A stretch of 64,000 bases of DNA from Arsukibacterium perlucidum DSM 18276 (GTDB lineage: Bacteria > Pseudomonadota > Gammaproteobacteria > Enterobacterales > Alteromonadaceae): positions 124,001 to 188,000 of the forward strand of contig NZ_KB907701.1 of NCBI RefSeq assembly GCF_000382165.1, read 5' to 3'. The stretch's first letter is position 1; the number at the start of each line of letters is the position of its first letter. Of the stretch, positions 9,568-18,589 are shown piece after piece. The translations under genes were made by a program, and so were the position numbers. The notes beneath the pieces were generated by a model, which did no database searches, was not told the origin of the DNA, and worked only from the letters and a program-made list of their open reading frames with translations.

Positions 9568-11004
9568 ATGCCAAGAAGAACCAAAATAGTCGCTACTCTC
9601 GGCCCCGCTACCAATACTCAGCAATCAATCGAAAAACTTATCAGCGCCGGTGCGTCAGTATTCAGGCTGAATTTCTCTCATGGCACTGCTGATGATCACC
9701 GGGAACGGGCAAGTATGGTCAGGGCTGCCGCTAAAAAGCTCGACGCTCATGTCGCTATTCTGGGCGATCTGCAGGGCCCGAAAATCCGGGTATCTACCTT
9801 TAAAGAAGGTGCTGTGCTGTTAGCCGAAGGCCTGCAGTTTGTATTAGATGCCAGCCTGGCAAAAGGTGAAGGTGATCATCATCAGGTCGGTATTGATTAT
9901 AAAGCCCTGCCACAGGATGTCAGCGACGGTGATTTACTGTTACTGGACGATGGCAGGATCCAACTGCAAGTTGAGCGGGTTGATGGTGACCGGGTTTATA
10001 CCAAAGTGACTGTCGGTGGCAAGCTTAGTAATAACAAAGGCATTAACCGCCAGGGCGGCGGCTTAACAGCCCCTGCTCTGACCGATAAAGATAAAGCTGA
10101 TATTATTACCGCGGCAGAAATTGATGTGGATTTTCTGGCCGTATCGTTCCCCCGCAGCGGCGATGATATGCGGCTGGCCCGTGAGCTGGCGCAGGCCGCT
10201 GGTTCTGAAGCACGCTTAATGGCAAAAATTGAACGGGCTGAAGCAGTCGCCGACAATGAGACACTGGATGACATTATCCGGGCATCTGATGCGGTGATGG
10301 TTGCCCGCGGCGACCTAGGCGTTGAAATTGGTGATGCTGAGCTGGTTGGCCAGCAAAAACGAATTATTGCCCGCTCTCGTCAGCTTAACCGGGTTGTTAT
10401 CACCGCTACCCAAATGATGGAGAGCATGATCGAAAGCCCAATGCCAACCCGCGCTGAAGTAATGGACGTCGCCAATGCCGTGTTAGATGGTACCGATGCC
10501 GTTATGTTGTCAGCTGAAACCGCGGCAGGTAAGTACCCTACTGAAACCGTAAAAGCCATGGCCCGGGTCTGTGATGGTGCCGAAAAACACCCCAGCGTCC
10601 AAATTTCCAAACACCGGATGGACGTCGCCTTTACCGAAGTGAGTGAAACCATCGCCTTGTCAGCCATGTATGCCGCTAATCATTTAGCCGGCATTAAAGC
10701 GATTATTGCTCTGACAGAGTCGGGATACACCGCTAAGCTGATGTCGCGGATCACCTCACCGCAACCCATTTATGCCTTATCCCGCCACGATAAAACATTA
10801 AATAAAATGGCACTGTATCGCGGCGTTTATCCAGCGTTTTTTGACAGTACAACCCTGGTTGAGCAGTCGCTGGCCGATGCTGCTATTGACGCTATTCGTA
10901 AACAGGCTGGCCTGAAAACCGGTGATTTGGTAATTATGACCCATGGTGATGTGATGGAAACCATTGGCGCTTCAAATAATTGTAAAATCGTTCAGGTAAA
11001 ATAA
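9568..11004 (+). CDS. pykA: Pyruvate kinase, type II-like
   Basis: Transfers phosphate from phosphoenolpyruvate to ADP, giving pyruvate. The protein has 478 residues, like E. coli PykA (480). N-terminal [13 protein letters not shown], the [11 protein letters not shown] segment with the catalytic lysine, [21 protein letters not shown] and the [16 protein letters not shown] loop are all present. AGGAG lies 6 bases before the ATG. It is probably under HexR control through the upstream box, coupling lower glycolysis to Entner-Doudoroff flux. A strong terminator follows. Confidence 0.96.
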   Translation: MPRRTKIVATLGPATNTQQSIEKLISAGASVFRLNFSHGTADDHRERASMVRAAAKKLDAHVAILGDLQGPKIRVSTFKEGAVLLAEGLQFVLDASLAKGEGDHHQVGIDYKALPQDVSDGDLLLLDDGRIQLQVERVDGDRVYTKVTVGGKLSNNKGINRQGGGLTAPALTDKDKADIITAAEIDVDFLAVSFPRSGDDMRLARELAQAAGSEARLMAKIERAEAVADNETLDDIIRASDAVMVARGDLGVEIGDAELVGQQKRIIARSRQLNRVVITATQMMESMIESPMPTRAEVMDVANAVLDGTDAVMLSAETAAGKYPTETVKAMARVCDGAEKHPSVQISKHRMDVAFTEVSETIALSAMYAANHLAGIKAIIALTESGYTAKLMSRITSPQPIYALSRHDKTLNKMALYRGVYPAFFDSTTLVEQSLADAAIDAIRKQAGLKTGDLVIMTHGDVMETIGASNNCKIVQVK

Positions 11005-11048
11005 GCGCTGCAGCACTAGCGGTAATTAGTAACAACCGGTATTTGCCG

Positions 11049-11074
11049 AAAAAAGGGCCCAGGGCCCTTTTTTT
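11049..11074. terminator. Bidirectional terminator between pykA and the EamA gene
   Basis: AAAAAAGGGCCC, one base, then GGGCCCTTTTTTT. The symmetric A and T runs let it end both convergent genes. Confidence 0.88.
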
Positions 11075-11095
11075 ATTGGCTTATCATCTGCTTAA

Positions 11096-12067
11096 TTAAA
11101 ACACATCTCGCTGTAACTTGCGCACCCGCTTAGCCGCACGGTACTCAACAAATTGGGGGGCCAGAGCAGTAACCGCGGAACCGGTAACCACCATCAAGGC
11201 ACCTAACCAGGACCAGAGGTTTAAATGTTGCGCCTGTAAGAAGTCCGGGAACAACCAACCGGTAATGTTAGCAAATAAAATAGTAAATAACGGCGTAACT
11301 GCTAATACCGCACTGACTTTAGATGCCTCCCAGTGATGAAGCGCTTCAGCAAAAGCGCCATAGGCTACTACTGTGTTTAAACAGCAAAACACCAGCAGCG
11401 CCCAGTGCAAATAACTCATTGTCAGTAAAGGTGTGAAATCAGAAACCGGTATAAAGCAGATAGTACCGGCCACATACAACAAATACATAATTTGTTTTGA
11501 GCTGTAGTTCACCAGCAATTGTTTTTGGGCCAGGGCATAGGCCGCCCAGGTAATGCCGGCAGCAATCAGCAGCAGCACTCCCAGGGTTTCTGAACTGGCC
11601 CGTAGCATCAACTCAACCAAGCGTTCATTAAAAAACAGCAACAAGCCACCAAGCAAGGTAACAGCGCCAACTTTTTGCCATAACAACAACCTTTCTTTAA
11701 AAATAACAATGCCACCAAGCATCATCAGAAAAGGGGCGAGCTGGATCACTACCTGGCCGGTTTCGGCAGTAAGGTAGTTTAAACCACTTAAAAACATAAT
11801 ATAATTTGATAATAAGCCAACCACAGCAATCAGCATTAACCAGGCCACTTTGCGGTTGTATAACAAGTTTACTGCCGGTAACTTGCGCCGGGCAGCCAGC
11901 CAGAGCCCAACGATAACAGCGGCTGCCAGAAAACGGATAGCAGTGATGGTGTTTGCAGATAGTACGTCCAGCACAATTTTCAGCGCTATTGGTAAAATGC
12001 CCCATAAAACGGCGGTAGTCAGCGCCAACATTAAGCCGACCAGGCTTTTCCCGGTGATCTGGTGCAT
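11096..12067 (-). CDS. EamA/DMT-family transporter (RhaT/YdcZ-like permease)
   Basis: A 323-residue inner-membrane protein made of about ten hydrophobic segments in two EamA repeats (roughly residues 10-145 and 160-300). The family exports amino acids, drugs or metabolites, and the substrate cannot be told from sequence. Features typical of the family are the N-terminal TAVLWGILPIALK and, in the second half, ITWAAYALAQKQLL. AAGGA lies 11 bases before the ATG. It is convergent with pykA and divergent from pfkA, so it seems to be a single-gene unit. Confidence 0.85.
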   Translation of the reverse strand: MHQITGKSLVGLMLALTTAVLWGILPIALKIVLDVLSANTITAIRFLAAAVIVGLWLAARRKLPAVNLLYNRKVAWLMLIAVVGLLSNYIMFLSGLNYLTAETGQVVIQLAPFLMMLGGIVIFKERLLLWQKVGAVTLLGGLLLFFNERLVELMLRASSETLGVLLLIAAGITWAAYALAQKQLLVNYSSKQIMYLLYVAGTICFIPVSDFTPLLTMSYLHWALLVFCCLNTVVAYGAFAEALHHWEASKVSAVLAVTPLFTILFANITGWLFPDFLQAQHLNLWSWLGALMVVTGSAVTALAPQFVEYRAAKRVRKLQRDVF

Positions 12068-12267
12068 ACAGCAACGTTTCCTTAAAACAGCAGAAAGCTG
12101 AACATTCAGCCGGCGTCATTGTCGCTTATTTTCAGCTTAGATGTCTTGCGATTTGTGAAAGTTTGCGACAAATCAAGTGCGATAACAGCTAAGGCACTAT
12201 ACTGAGCAGAAAATCTGCTGCTATTGGCTTAAAAACGGCAGTATTAACTTGCATAACAGGACAGACA

Positions 12268-13263
12268 ATGAGCAATATCAAACGATTAGCAGTGCTGACT
12301 TCCGGTGGTGATGCTCCGGGGATGAATGCCTGTATCCGTGCTATTTTGCTAACCGCCAGTGCCTGTAACATTGACGTTATTGGCTTTAAACATGGCTTTA
12401 ATGGCTTACTGGAACAAGAATACCAGACACTTCACCCGCAGCATGTTGATAATATTATCCAGCGTGGCGGTACCATTTTAAAAAGTGCCCGTTGTCCGGC
12501 ACTGGAGCAGCCAGACGGCCCTGCCCGGGCTGCTGCAACATTACAGCAGCTTAATATTGATGCCCTGATTGTTATCGGCGGAGATGGCAGTTTTCGCGGT
12601 ACTATGGCAATCAGCAAGCATTACGATGGTCAGCTTATAGGCGTGCCTGGCACCATCGACAATGATGTTGATGGTACTGACAATACTATTGGCTTTGCCA
12701 CGGCAATTGATACCGCGTTGGATGCTATTGATAAAATTCGAGACACAGCGGATGCGTTTGAACGAATATTCTTAGTCGAGTTAATGGGACGCCATAGTGG
12801 TTATATCAGCCTTGCGGCCGGCATTGCCGGCGGTGCGGAACAAATTATCTGCCCCGAGTTTGGTCAACTGAGCCCTGATAATTTAAGAGCGATAATTAAG
12901 CCTATCCAACATGCCCAGCTGCTAAAAGGCAAATCCAGTTATTTAATAGTGGTTGCTGAACATAGCTATCCGGGGGGCGCAACAGCATTGGCTGACGCGT
13001 TAACTAAGGCAATAGGTATCGAGTGTAGGGCCTGTATCCTGGGACATATCCAGCGTGGTGGCAGCCCGGTGGGCGCCGATCGGATCCTGGCAACAAAATT
13101 AGGGGCTTATGCCGTTGAGCAATTATTGCAGGGGGCTAACCTGATGATGGCTGGCGAAGTAAATGGTCAAGCCTGTTTATATCCACTGGCAAAAACCGGG
13201 GCCAGAGAAAAAGCAATAGATCCCTTTTTAGTGCGCTGGCAACAACAAATAGGCAGCTACTAA
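12268..13263 (+). CDS. pfkA: 6-Phosphofructokinase, probably ATP-dependent
   Basis: Phosphorylates fructose 6-phosphate at C1. The protein has 331 residues. LTSGGDAPGMNACIR (near residue 10), IGGDGSFRG (about 105) and GTIDNDVDGTDNTIGFATA (about 128-146) carry the nucleotide, metal and catalytic Asp positions; ELMGRHSG and HIQRGGSP bind the sugar. GGDG rather than GGDD at the nucleotide site favours ATP over pyrophosphate. AGGAC precedes the ATG. With the Entner-Doudoroff operon close by, the cell appears to hold both glycolytic routes. An overlapping 7-bp hairpin at 13252-13269 covers the stop codon but has no T-run. Confidence 0.93.
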   Translation: MSNIKRLAVLTSGGDAPGMNACIRAILLTASACNIDVIGFKHGFNGLLEQEYQTLHPQHVDNIIQRGGTILKSARCPALEQPDGPARAAATLQQLNIDALIVIGGDGSFRGTMAISKHYDGQLIGVPGTIDNDVDGTDNTIGFATAIDTALDAIDKIRDTADAFERIFLVELMGRHSGYISLAAGIAGGAEQIICPEFGQLSPDNLRAIIKPIQHAQLLKGKSSYLIVVAEHSYPGGATALADALTKAIGIECRACILGHIQRGGSPVGADRILATKLGAYAVEQLLQGANLMMAGEVNGQACLYPLAKTGAREKAIDPFLVRWQQQIGSY

Positions 13264-13295
13264 GCTGCCGCTATCATTAACTACGGCCAGCGTTT

Positions 13296-14114
13296 CTAGT
13301 GACTAAATACCTGCTTTACTCTGTCTTTATAACTGCGGCTGACTTTAACTGCCTGGCCGTTAGTCAGCATCAGTTGATGTTCGCCGTTCGTTAACATTTG
13401 CAGTTTAGCAATAGTATGGACATTGACTATCGCTGAGCGGTGCACCCGGACAAACAGCCTTGGGTCCAGTTCCTGTTCCAGCTCTTTCATCGTGCGGCGC
13501 AGAATATGGGTTTGGCCATCTTTAGTATGAATACACATATAATCACCCGCCGCATCAACCCAGTCTATTTCAGCAACCGGAACCCGGGTAATTTCACCAC
13601 TGTCTTTAATACTGATCGCTTCCGGAAAACGGTCATTTACCACCGGTTCAGACTTATCCAGCCGCTGTAAAATATTGCCTGCTTCGTCACCGGTAAGTTT
13701 AGCAACTGCTGCCGCCAGCTGGCCTTTATGTTTCTGGCTGTCTGCTGAAGCGTGAAATTTCAGTACCTTGTTAACTGCGGCTTTCAGCCGTTCAGGCTCA
13801 ACCGGCTTTAATACATAATCAAGGGCGTTCACTTCAAAAGCGTTGAAGGCGTAATGATCATAAGCGGTAACAAACACAATGTAAGGCAATTTAATTTGCT
13901 GTTGCTGCAAGCTTTTCAGCACAGCAAAACCATCCATGCCGGGCATTTCGACATCCAGAAAAACCACATCCGGTTTTAACTCCATAATGCGGCTAACGGC
14001 TTCATCACCGTTACTACACTGGGCAACCACATCTAACTCAGGAAAAGCTGCCAGTCTGACCAGCATGCCTTTACGTGCTAAGGGTTCATCATCTACTACT
14101 ATTACCTTCAACAT
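13296..14114 (-). CDS. LytTR-family response regulator
   Basis: A 272-residue two-component regulator. The receiver domain (about 1-120) has the acidic VVDDEP pair, the phosphoacceptor Asp54 in VFLDVEMPGMDG and the FVTAYD and LKPV motifs. The LytTR DNA-binding domain covers about 165-270 (IDWVDAAGDYMCIHT, RVHRSAIVNV, KVSRSYKDRVKQ). LytTR proteins usually bind direct repeats. The ATG at 14114 follows GGAAACAA; the gene overlaps the kinase gene by 26 bp, so translation is likely coupled. It resembles YehT/BtsR-type regulators, but I cannot name its target. Confidence 0.9.
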   Translation of the reverse strand: MLKVIVVDDEPLARKGMLVRLAAFPELDVVAQCSNGDEAVSRIMELKPDVVFLDVEMPGMDGFAVLKSLQQQQIKLPYIVFVTAYDHYAFNAFEVNALDYVLKPVEPERLKAAVNKVLKFHASADSQKHKGQLAAAVAKLTGDEAGNILQRLDKSEPVVNDRFPEAISIKDSGEITRVPVAEIDWVDAAGDYMCIHTKDGQTHILRRTMKELEQELDPRLFVRVHRSAIVNVHTIAKLQMLTNGEHQLMLTNGQAVKVSRSYKDRVKQVFSH

Positions 14115-15189
14115 GGTTTGTTTCCAATTCATCTAACTGTAAAGGGATCCGGATATTGACTTTCAGGCCTTTGGGCTCGTTGTGGGTCAGCACCAGAGCA
14201 AAATCGTTATCATAAAGTGCCGCCAGCCGCTCTTTGGTATTCACCAAACCTACCCCGCTGGCACTGCTCTTGGGTATACCATCACTAATTGGCATACCAG
14301 GTCCATTGTCAGACACTTCCAGTAATAAATCGTGTCCAAACTTTTTCGCCGTTATGCTGATGGCACCACCATTAACCTGGCTGGCCACTGCATACTTAAT
14401 CGCATTCTCTATTAACGGTTGCAGGATTAAACTTGGTACCAGCGCCCGCTCAGTGCCCTGCTCAATGTTAAAATCAATAGTCAAACGTTCTGAAAAACGA
14501 ACTTTCTCAATTTCCAGATACAATTTAGCCGCATACAACTCCTGTTCCAGCGGTACCCGGTTTATCGGGTCTTTATAAAGTGAATAGCGCAGAAAATCAC
14601 TTAATCTGGTCACCATTTTATTGGCGGTATCAGTTTCATTTATCAATACCAGGGTTGAAATAGCATTCAAGGTATTAAACAAAAAATGAGGATTAAGCTG
14701 GTAACGCAACATCTTCAACTGCGCTTCATGGGCCTTATTAGTCGCCGTTAACGACTTTTGCTTCTCAAGCTGCAGGGTTTGGTAATATTTAATACCAAAA
14801 TACAGGCCACTCCAGCTAAGCATCACATAAAATGCTACCGGGGTATCTTTTATGAATTGCAGCCAGTCGTCAGGCCGGTAACCATGCCGGTATATTTCCC
14901 AATAATTGAAGTTTCTTACGGTGGTCCAGATGGCAGCGATCAGTAGCGCTAACACCAGCACCAATAAAATCATGCGCCAGGGCGGCCAGAACCAGATCCG
15001 CTGGTATATGTAACGCAGAGGGATAGTAATCAGCCAGCCGACATAAGCATCCAGCGCGACCACGATTAAATAGGCATCGCGGGTTTCCTGTACCAGAGAG
15101 CCCAGGTAATTGACAATGGCAAAGCCAAGCCAGCCCAGGCTATGCAGGATCCAAAACTGGCGGTTTCGATCTTCAAACACTTTGTACAA
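14089..15189 (-). CDS. LytS/YehU-type sensor histidine kinase
   Basis: A 366-residue membrane kinase with about four N-terminal membrane segments (roughly 15-35, 40-60, 70-90, 118-135) and no periplasmic sensor domain. The His_kinase domain has the phosphorylated His168 in YQLNPHFLFNTLN. The ATPase domain follows, with the N-box ENAIKYA (261) and the G-box DNGPGM (294). It forms an operon with the overlapping LytTR regulator. The start is a TTG preceded by GGAAAA at 7-8 bases; a GTG three codons in is an alternative. A perfect 16-bp palindrome lies 19 bases upstream of the start. Confidence 0.9.
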   Translation of the reverse strand: MYKVFEDRNRQFWILHSLGWLGFAIVNYLGSLVQETRDAYLIVVALDAYVGWLITIPLRYIYQRIWFWPPWRMILLVLVLALLIAAIWTTVRNFNYWEIYRHGYRPDDWLQFIKDTPVAFYVMLSWSGLYFGIKYYQTLQLEKQKSLTATNKAHEAQLKMLRYQLNPHFLFNTLNAISTLVLINETDTANKMVTRLSDFLRYSLYKDPINRVPLEQELYAAKLYLEIEKVRFSERLTIDFNIEQGTERALVPSLILQPLIENAIKYAVASQVNGGAISITAKKFGHDLLLEVSDNGPGMPISDGIPKSSASGVGLVNTKERLAALYDNDFALVLTHNEPKGLKVNIRIPLQLDELETNHVEGNSSR

Positions 15190-15207
15190 GATAATTTTCC
15201 GGGTTAT

Positions 15208-15223
15208 TACTCTGCGCAGAGTA
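15208..15223. promoter_or_regulatory. Perfect 16-bp palindrome upstream of the LytS-type kinase
   Basis: TACTCTGCGCAGAGTA reads the same on both strands. Its position just before the kinase gene suits an operator of a dimeric repressor. It is not followed by T residues on the minus strand, so it is not a terminator of the thioesterase gene upstream. Confidence 0.5.
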
Positions 15224-15310
15224 TAACTAACATCGTCGTTAAATCCTTGCCACTTGAACTGATTTCAGCAGACATTAATCGCAATTTATGCTGGTGGCGA
15301 GCCGCTGTAG

Positions 15311-15745
15311 CTAGATATTATCACCGGTCTGGAAGTCGGCCAGTACCGGTGTCGGTTTCCGATCCGGCCCTAACGCCACAAAGGTAAAGTTACCTGAAAT
15401 GGCTTTATGCTGATTATCGTTATACATATTCTCCACAAATATATCGACATGCACCTTAATACTGGTGCGCCCCACCTGCTCAACCCGGGCCACCAGTTCA
15501 ATGATTGAACCCGCTGGGATAGATTCTTTAAAATCGACCCGATCGGAACAGACTGTAACCAGAGGCTTGCGGCAAAAGCGGGTTGCCGCAATAAAAGCTG
15601 CCTCATCCATCCAGGCTAATGCCTCCCCCCCGAATAACGTATTGTGATGGTTAGTGCGCCCCGGAAATACTGTTTTAGTTACCCGGGTAACAGCATGCGC
15701 GGTGCGTTTTGCAATAAGGGCTTCACTAGGCTGGATGATTGACAT
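15311..15745 (-). CDS. Acyl-CoA thioesterase, YciA/BACH-like hotdog fold
   Basis: A 144-residue hotdog-fold protein. The segment GRTNHHNTLFGGEALAWMDEAAFIAA (in two parts) carries the Asn and Asp/Glu that define YciA/BACH acyl-CoA thioesterases, and the DFKESIPAGSIIEL strand follows. Such enzymes hydrolyse acyl-CoA in the cytoplasm. The ATG at 15745 has a GAG six bases upstream. It faces away from the M61 peptidase gene, and their shared promoter region holds four 14-bp tandem repeats. Confidence 0.88.
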   Translation of the reverse strand: MSIIQPSEALIAKRTAHAVTRVTKTVFPGRTNHHNTLFGGEALAWMDEAAFIAATRFCRKPLVTVCSDRVDFKESIPAGSIIELVARVEQVGRTSIKVHVDIFVENMYNDNQHKAISGNFTFVALGPDRKPTPVLADFQTGDNI

Positions 15746-15778
15746 AAGCTACTCGCTATAAAATGAAATACAAATAAT

Positions 15779-15834
15779 GGTACTGATGCAAAGGTACTGA
15801 TGCAAAGGTACTGATGCAGAGGTACTGATGCAGA
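15779..15834. repeat. Four 14-bp tandem repeats (GGTACTGATGCARA)
   Basis: Four uninterrupted copies: two of GGTACTGATGCAAA then two of GGTACTGATGCAGA. They start 34 bp upstream of the thioesterase start and end 114 bp before the M61 start. At 14 bp the repeat would alter promoter spacing if copy number changed. Confidence 0.95.
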
Positions 15835-15948
15835 CACCATCATGATGCTGGTTATTATAACAGGCCTTTGCAGGCCATCGTTATTAAACGACGCCGGAAT
15901 AAGCAGCCAACGGCTATCCATCGCTAAAATTATCACAACGAGGGCTTA

Positions 15949-17781
15949 ATGAACTTAGTTAGTTACCAGTTAAATGTACTGGATGTTTCCTCTCACCGGA
16001 TTGAAGTCACGTTAAACTTTATGCCTTGCCAGAATGCTCACCAGCTGAGCATGCCCGCCTGGATCCCGGGTAGCTATATGATCCGTGATTTTGCCAAGCA
16101 CCTGCTGACAATTGCAGCGTTTGATGCAACCGGCCCGCTGGAGCTGCAACAGCAGGATAAACAAAGCTGGCAGTTATTGTGCCGGCAACAACCGGTTACC
16201 GTCATTTATCAGATGTACGCCTTTGACTTGTCAGTACGGGCAGCTTATGTCGATGATGAACTGGCAGTGTTAAACCCGGCAGCACTCTGTCTGGCCGTCA
16301 GCGAGCTGGAATCACTGACACAGCAGGTTGTGCTGCCGAAACCAGAGCTGGTTGAGGCTGCAAACTGGCGGGTTGCTACCGCATTAACACCGGTAAACGG
16401 TACCCTGGAGTTGGGTTTTGGCACTTATCAGGCTGCTGATTATGCCAGTTTGCTGGACAGTCCGATATTGGCGGGCATTTTTAATCTGCAACAATTTATG
16501 CTTAATGACGTTGCCCATTATCTGGTCGTTACCGGCGATAATCTGGCTGATTTGCCACGATTTGCCACAGATTTACAGCAAATCTGTCAACAGCAACTTG
16601 AGGTATTTGGCAGTCTGCCGGCAGATTTAAACCAGTACTGGTTTTTATTATGGGTAACCGAACAAGGCTACGGTGGGCTGGAACATAAATTCTCTACCTT
16701 GCTGCTGTGTAACCGTTTTGATTTACCCGCTACAGATAGCCAGCAGCCAGATGACAATTATCAGCAACTATTGGCGCTATGCAGCCATGAGTATTTTCAT
16801 ACCTGGTGGGTAAAACGGCTAATGCCTGCTGAATTTAAGCCTTATCAGCTGGCAGCGGAGCAATACAGCAGCCAATTGTGGTTGTATGAAGGTTTCACGT
16901 CTTATTTTGATGATTTAGCGCTGGTCCAGTGTGGTTTAATCAGCCCTCAGTGTTACCTGACAACCCTGGAGAAAATGATTAGCCGGGTTAACCGTAGTCC
17001 ATCTGACAATCTGCAAAGCCTGGCAGACAGCAGCTATAACGCCTGGACCAAGTTTTACAAACAGGACGAAAATGCGGTTAATGCTGTCGTCAGCTATTAT
17101 GCAAAAGGGGCGTTACTGGCCTTTTGTCTGGAGGGCGCTCTGCGCCAACAGGGCAGTTCACTGCAGCAGCTTTGCCAGTACATGTATCAGCACTATCTGG
17201 CCAGTGGCACGGATCAGCAAAGCCTGTTTGCCAGCCTGTCGGCGTTGGGATTTGCTGAACTGGCTGACTCTGCCCGCAACTGGGTCAGTCAAAGCAAGCC
17301 TTTACCGATCCAAGCCGCCGCCTCGCAACTTGGGCTGCAGCTGAATTTCCGGCCCGCAATTGATCACAACGATTTAAGCGGCCCTGACAAGCTGAGCGAT
17401 AGTCAGCTTTGCCCCGCCAGCCTGGCCGCTGGTATCAAACTACAACAAGGCTTGGTAACCATTACCCAGGTAATAAATGGCGGTGCTGCCCAGCAGGCCG
17501 GTTTGATGGTGGGTGATCAGTTGCTGGCGCTGGCAGGCTGGAAAATTACTGAGCAAAGCCTGCCGCAGTTAATGCGCCGGCTCCCCCCCGGCACCGCCCA
17601 GCCACTTACTGTTTATCGCAAAGATCGTTTACTAACCTTGCAATTACCGCTGCGGGTGGCTGCAGCAAAAATAGCCTGTCTGCAATTTGCAGACAACGAC
17701 AAGGCCAGTAGCTGGTTACAACGTGAGCTCCCTACTCTGCCAACAATAACTGCGGATCCAACCGCTCCTGTAACCAGTTAA
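15949..17781 (+). CDS. M61-family aminopeptidase with PDZ domain
   Basis: A 610-residue metalloprotease of the glycyl aminopeptidase (M61) family. The zinc site is SHEYFHTWW (His280, Glu281, His284) with the third ligand Glu314 in LYEGFTSYFDD. An N-terminal beta domain (1-170, WIPGSYMIRDFAKH) precedes the catalytic domain. A PDZ domain at about 500-580 (VITQVINGGAAQQAGLMVGD) probably holds peptide ends. No signal peptide is seen, so it appears cytoplasmic. Its 3' end overlaps the convergent M23 gene by 50 bp. Confidence 0.9.
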   Translation: MNLVSYQLNVLDVSSHRIEVTLNFMPCQNAHQLSMPAWIPGSYMIRDFAKHLLTIAAFDATGPLELQQQDKQSWQLLCRQQPVTVIYQMYAFDLSVRAAYVDDELAVLNPAALCLAVSELESLTQQVVLPKPELVEAANWRVATALTPVNGTLELGFGTYQAADYASLLDSPILAGIFNLQQFMLNDVAHYLVVTGDNLADLPRFATDLQQICQQQLEVFGSLPADLNQYWFLLWVTEQGYGGLEHKFSTLLLCNRFDLPATDSQQPDDNYQQLLALCSHEYFHTWWVKRLMPAEFKPYQLAAEQYSSQLWLYEGFTSYFDDLALVQCGLISPQCYLTTLEKMISRVNRSPSDNLQSLADSSYNAWTKFYKQDENAVNAVVSYYAKGALLAFCLEGALRQQGSSLQQLCQYMYQHYLASGTDQQSLFASLSALGFAELADSARNWVSQSKPLPIQAAASQLGLQLNFRPAIDHNDLSGPDKLSDSQLCPASLAAGIKLQQGLVTITQVINGGAAQQAGLMVGDQLLALAGWKITEQSLPQLMRRLPPGTAQPLTVYRKDRLLTLQLPLRVAAAKIACLQFADNDKASSWLQRELPTLPTITADPTAPVTS

Positions 17782-18589
17782 TCCGCCAATCCAGATGGGG
17801 CCCGGTAACCCGACCGGTCGCCCCCACTTCAGCAACTTTATCGCCCTGTTGGATCTGCTGGCCCACTTTTACATCAATTGCGTGCAGATGCATCAGGGTA
17901 GACGTCACCCCCATGCCATGGTCAATAATCAAAGTCAGGCCCGAGAAATATAAATCTTCTGCCAGCAATACCTCGCCGTCCCAGGGCGCTAACACCGGGG
18001 CGCCAACGGGTGCGGCAATATCAAGCCCATAATGGGGGTTGCGGGGCTCACCATTAAACACCCGCTGACTGCCGTAAACACCGGAAATCCGCCCCTCAGC
18101 CGGCCTGATTGGCTCAGCAAAAATGGCGGTATTGGCAGTAAGTGTGGTACGTACGGCCCGAACTTTGCGATTGTCACTCTGAATGCGCTCAGTTACCTCG
18201 GCCGGTGGCGTCACGTACTTTTGGGCTACGCCGCTAATACGCTGAATGTCATAGTCACGGCCAGTGAAATTCAGCGCAATATCGTTGCGGCTGCCATCCG
18301 GCTTTAAAATCGATAACTGATGGCTCAGCTTGGCATCACGGCCAATGCCAAAAACAAACTTACCCTCTGGTGTCACACTAATTGGCTGTTCATTAAATAA
18401 TACCCGGGCACCGGCTGGTGCCTGGCCGCGAATTAAACTGCCCTGGGTCAGTTTGCCACTGAGTGTAGTCTGTTCAGGTATCGTCTGCTCAGGTATCGTC
18501 TGCTCAGGTACTGTCTGCTCAACAGCCAGTAGCTTAACGGCAGCAAATAAACTACAACTGAGCAATAGCGCCTTTTGCCACACCTTCAT
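17732..18589 (-). CDS. M23-family (LytM) peptidase, exported
   Basis: A 285-residue protein with an N-terminal signal peptide (about 1-22, ending KLLAVE). Next is a repeated EQTIP linker, an Ig-like region, and a LytM domain from about 175. The zinc ligands HYGLD and HLH are present, as is the HLDWR segment near the end, so it may be an active endopeptidase against peptidoglycan cross-links. The start overlaps the upstream pterin-synthase-like gene by 38 bp; its end overlaps the convergent M61 gene. An inactive, EnvC-like role is less likely because the ligands are kept. Confidence 0.87.
   Translation of the reverse strand: MKVWQKALLLSCSLFAAVKLLAVEQTVPEQTIPEQTIPEQTTLSGKLTQGSLIRGQAPAGARVLFNEQPISVTPEGKFVFGIGRDAKLSHQLSILKPDGSRNDIALNFTGRDYDIQRISGVAQKYVTPPAEVTERIQSDNRKVRAVRTTLTANTAIFAEPIRPAEGRISGVYGSQRVFNGEPRNPHYGLDIAAPVGAPVLAPWDGEVLLAEDLYFSGLTLIIDHGMGVTSTLMHLHAIDVKVGQQIQQGDKVAEVGATGRVTGPHLDWRINWLQERLDPQLLLAE
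18466..18525 (-). repeat. 15-bp coding tandem repeat (EQTIP units)
   Basis: Four 15-bp units, the middle two identical (TCGTCTGCTCAGGTA on the plus strand), encode the run EQTVP-EQTIP-EQTIP-EQTTL just after the signal peptide of the M23 peptidase. Changes in copy number keep the reading frame. Confidence 0.92.

Noticed and set aside
13252-13269. Hairpin GGCAGCT/AGCTGCC at the end of pfkA as a terminator
   Set aside because: The stem is perfect, but no T-run follows on either strand, so it was mentioned only within the pfkA entry.
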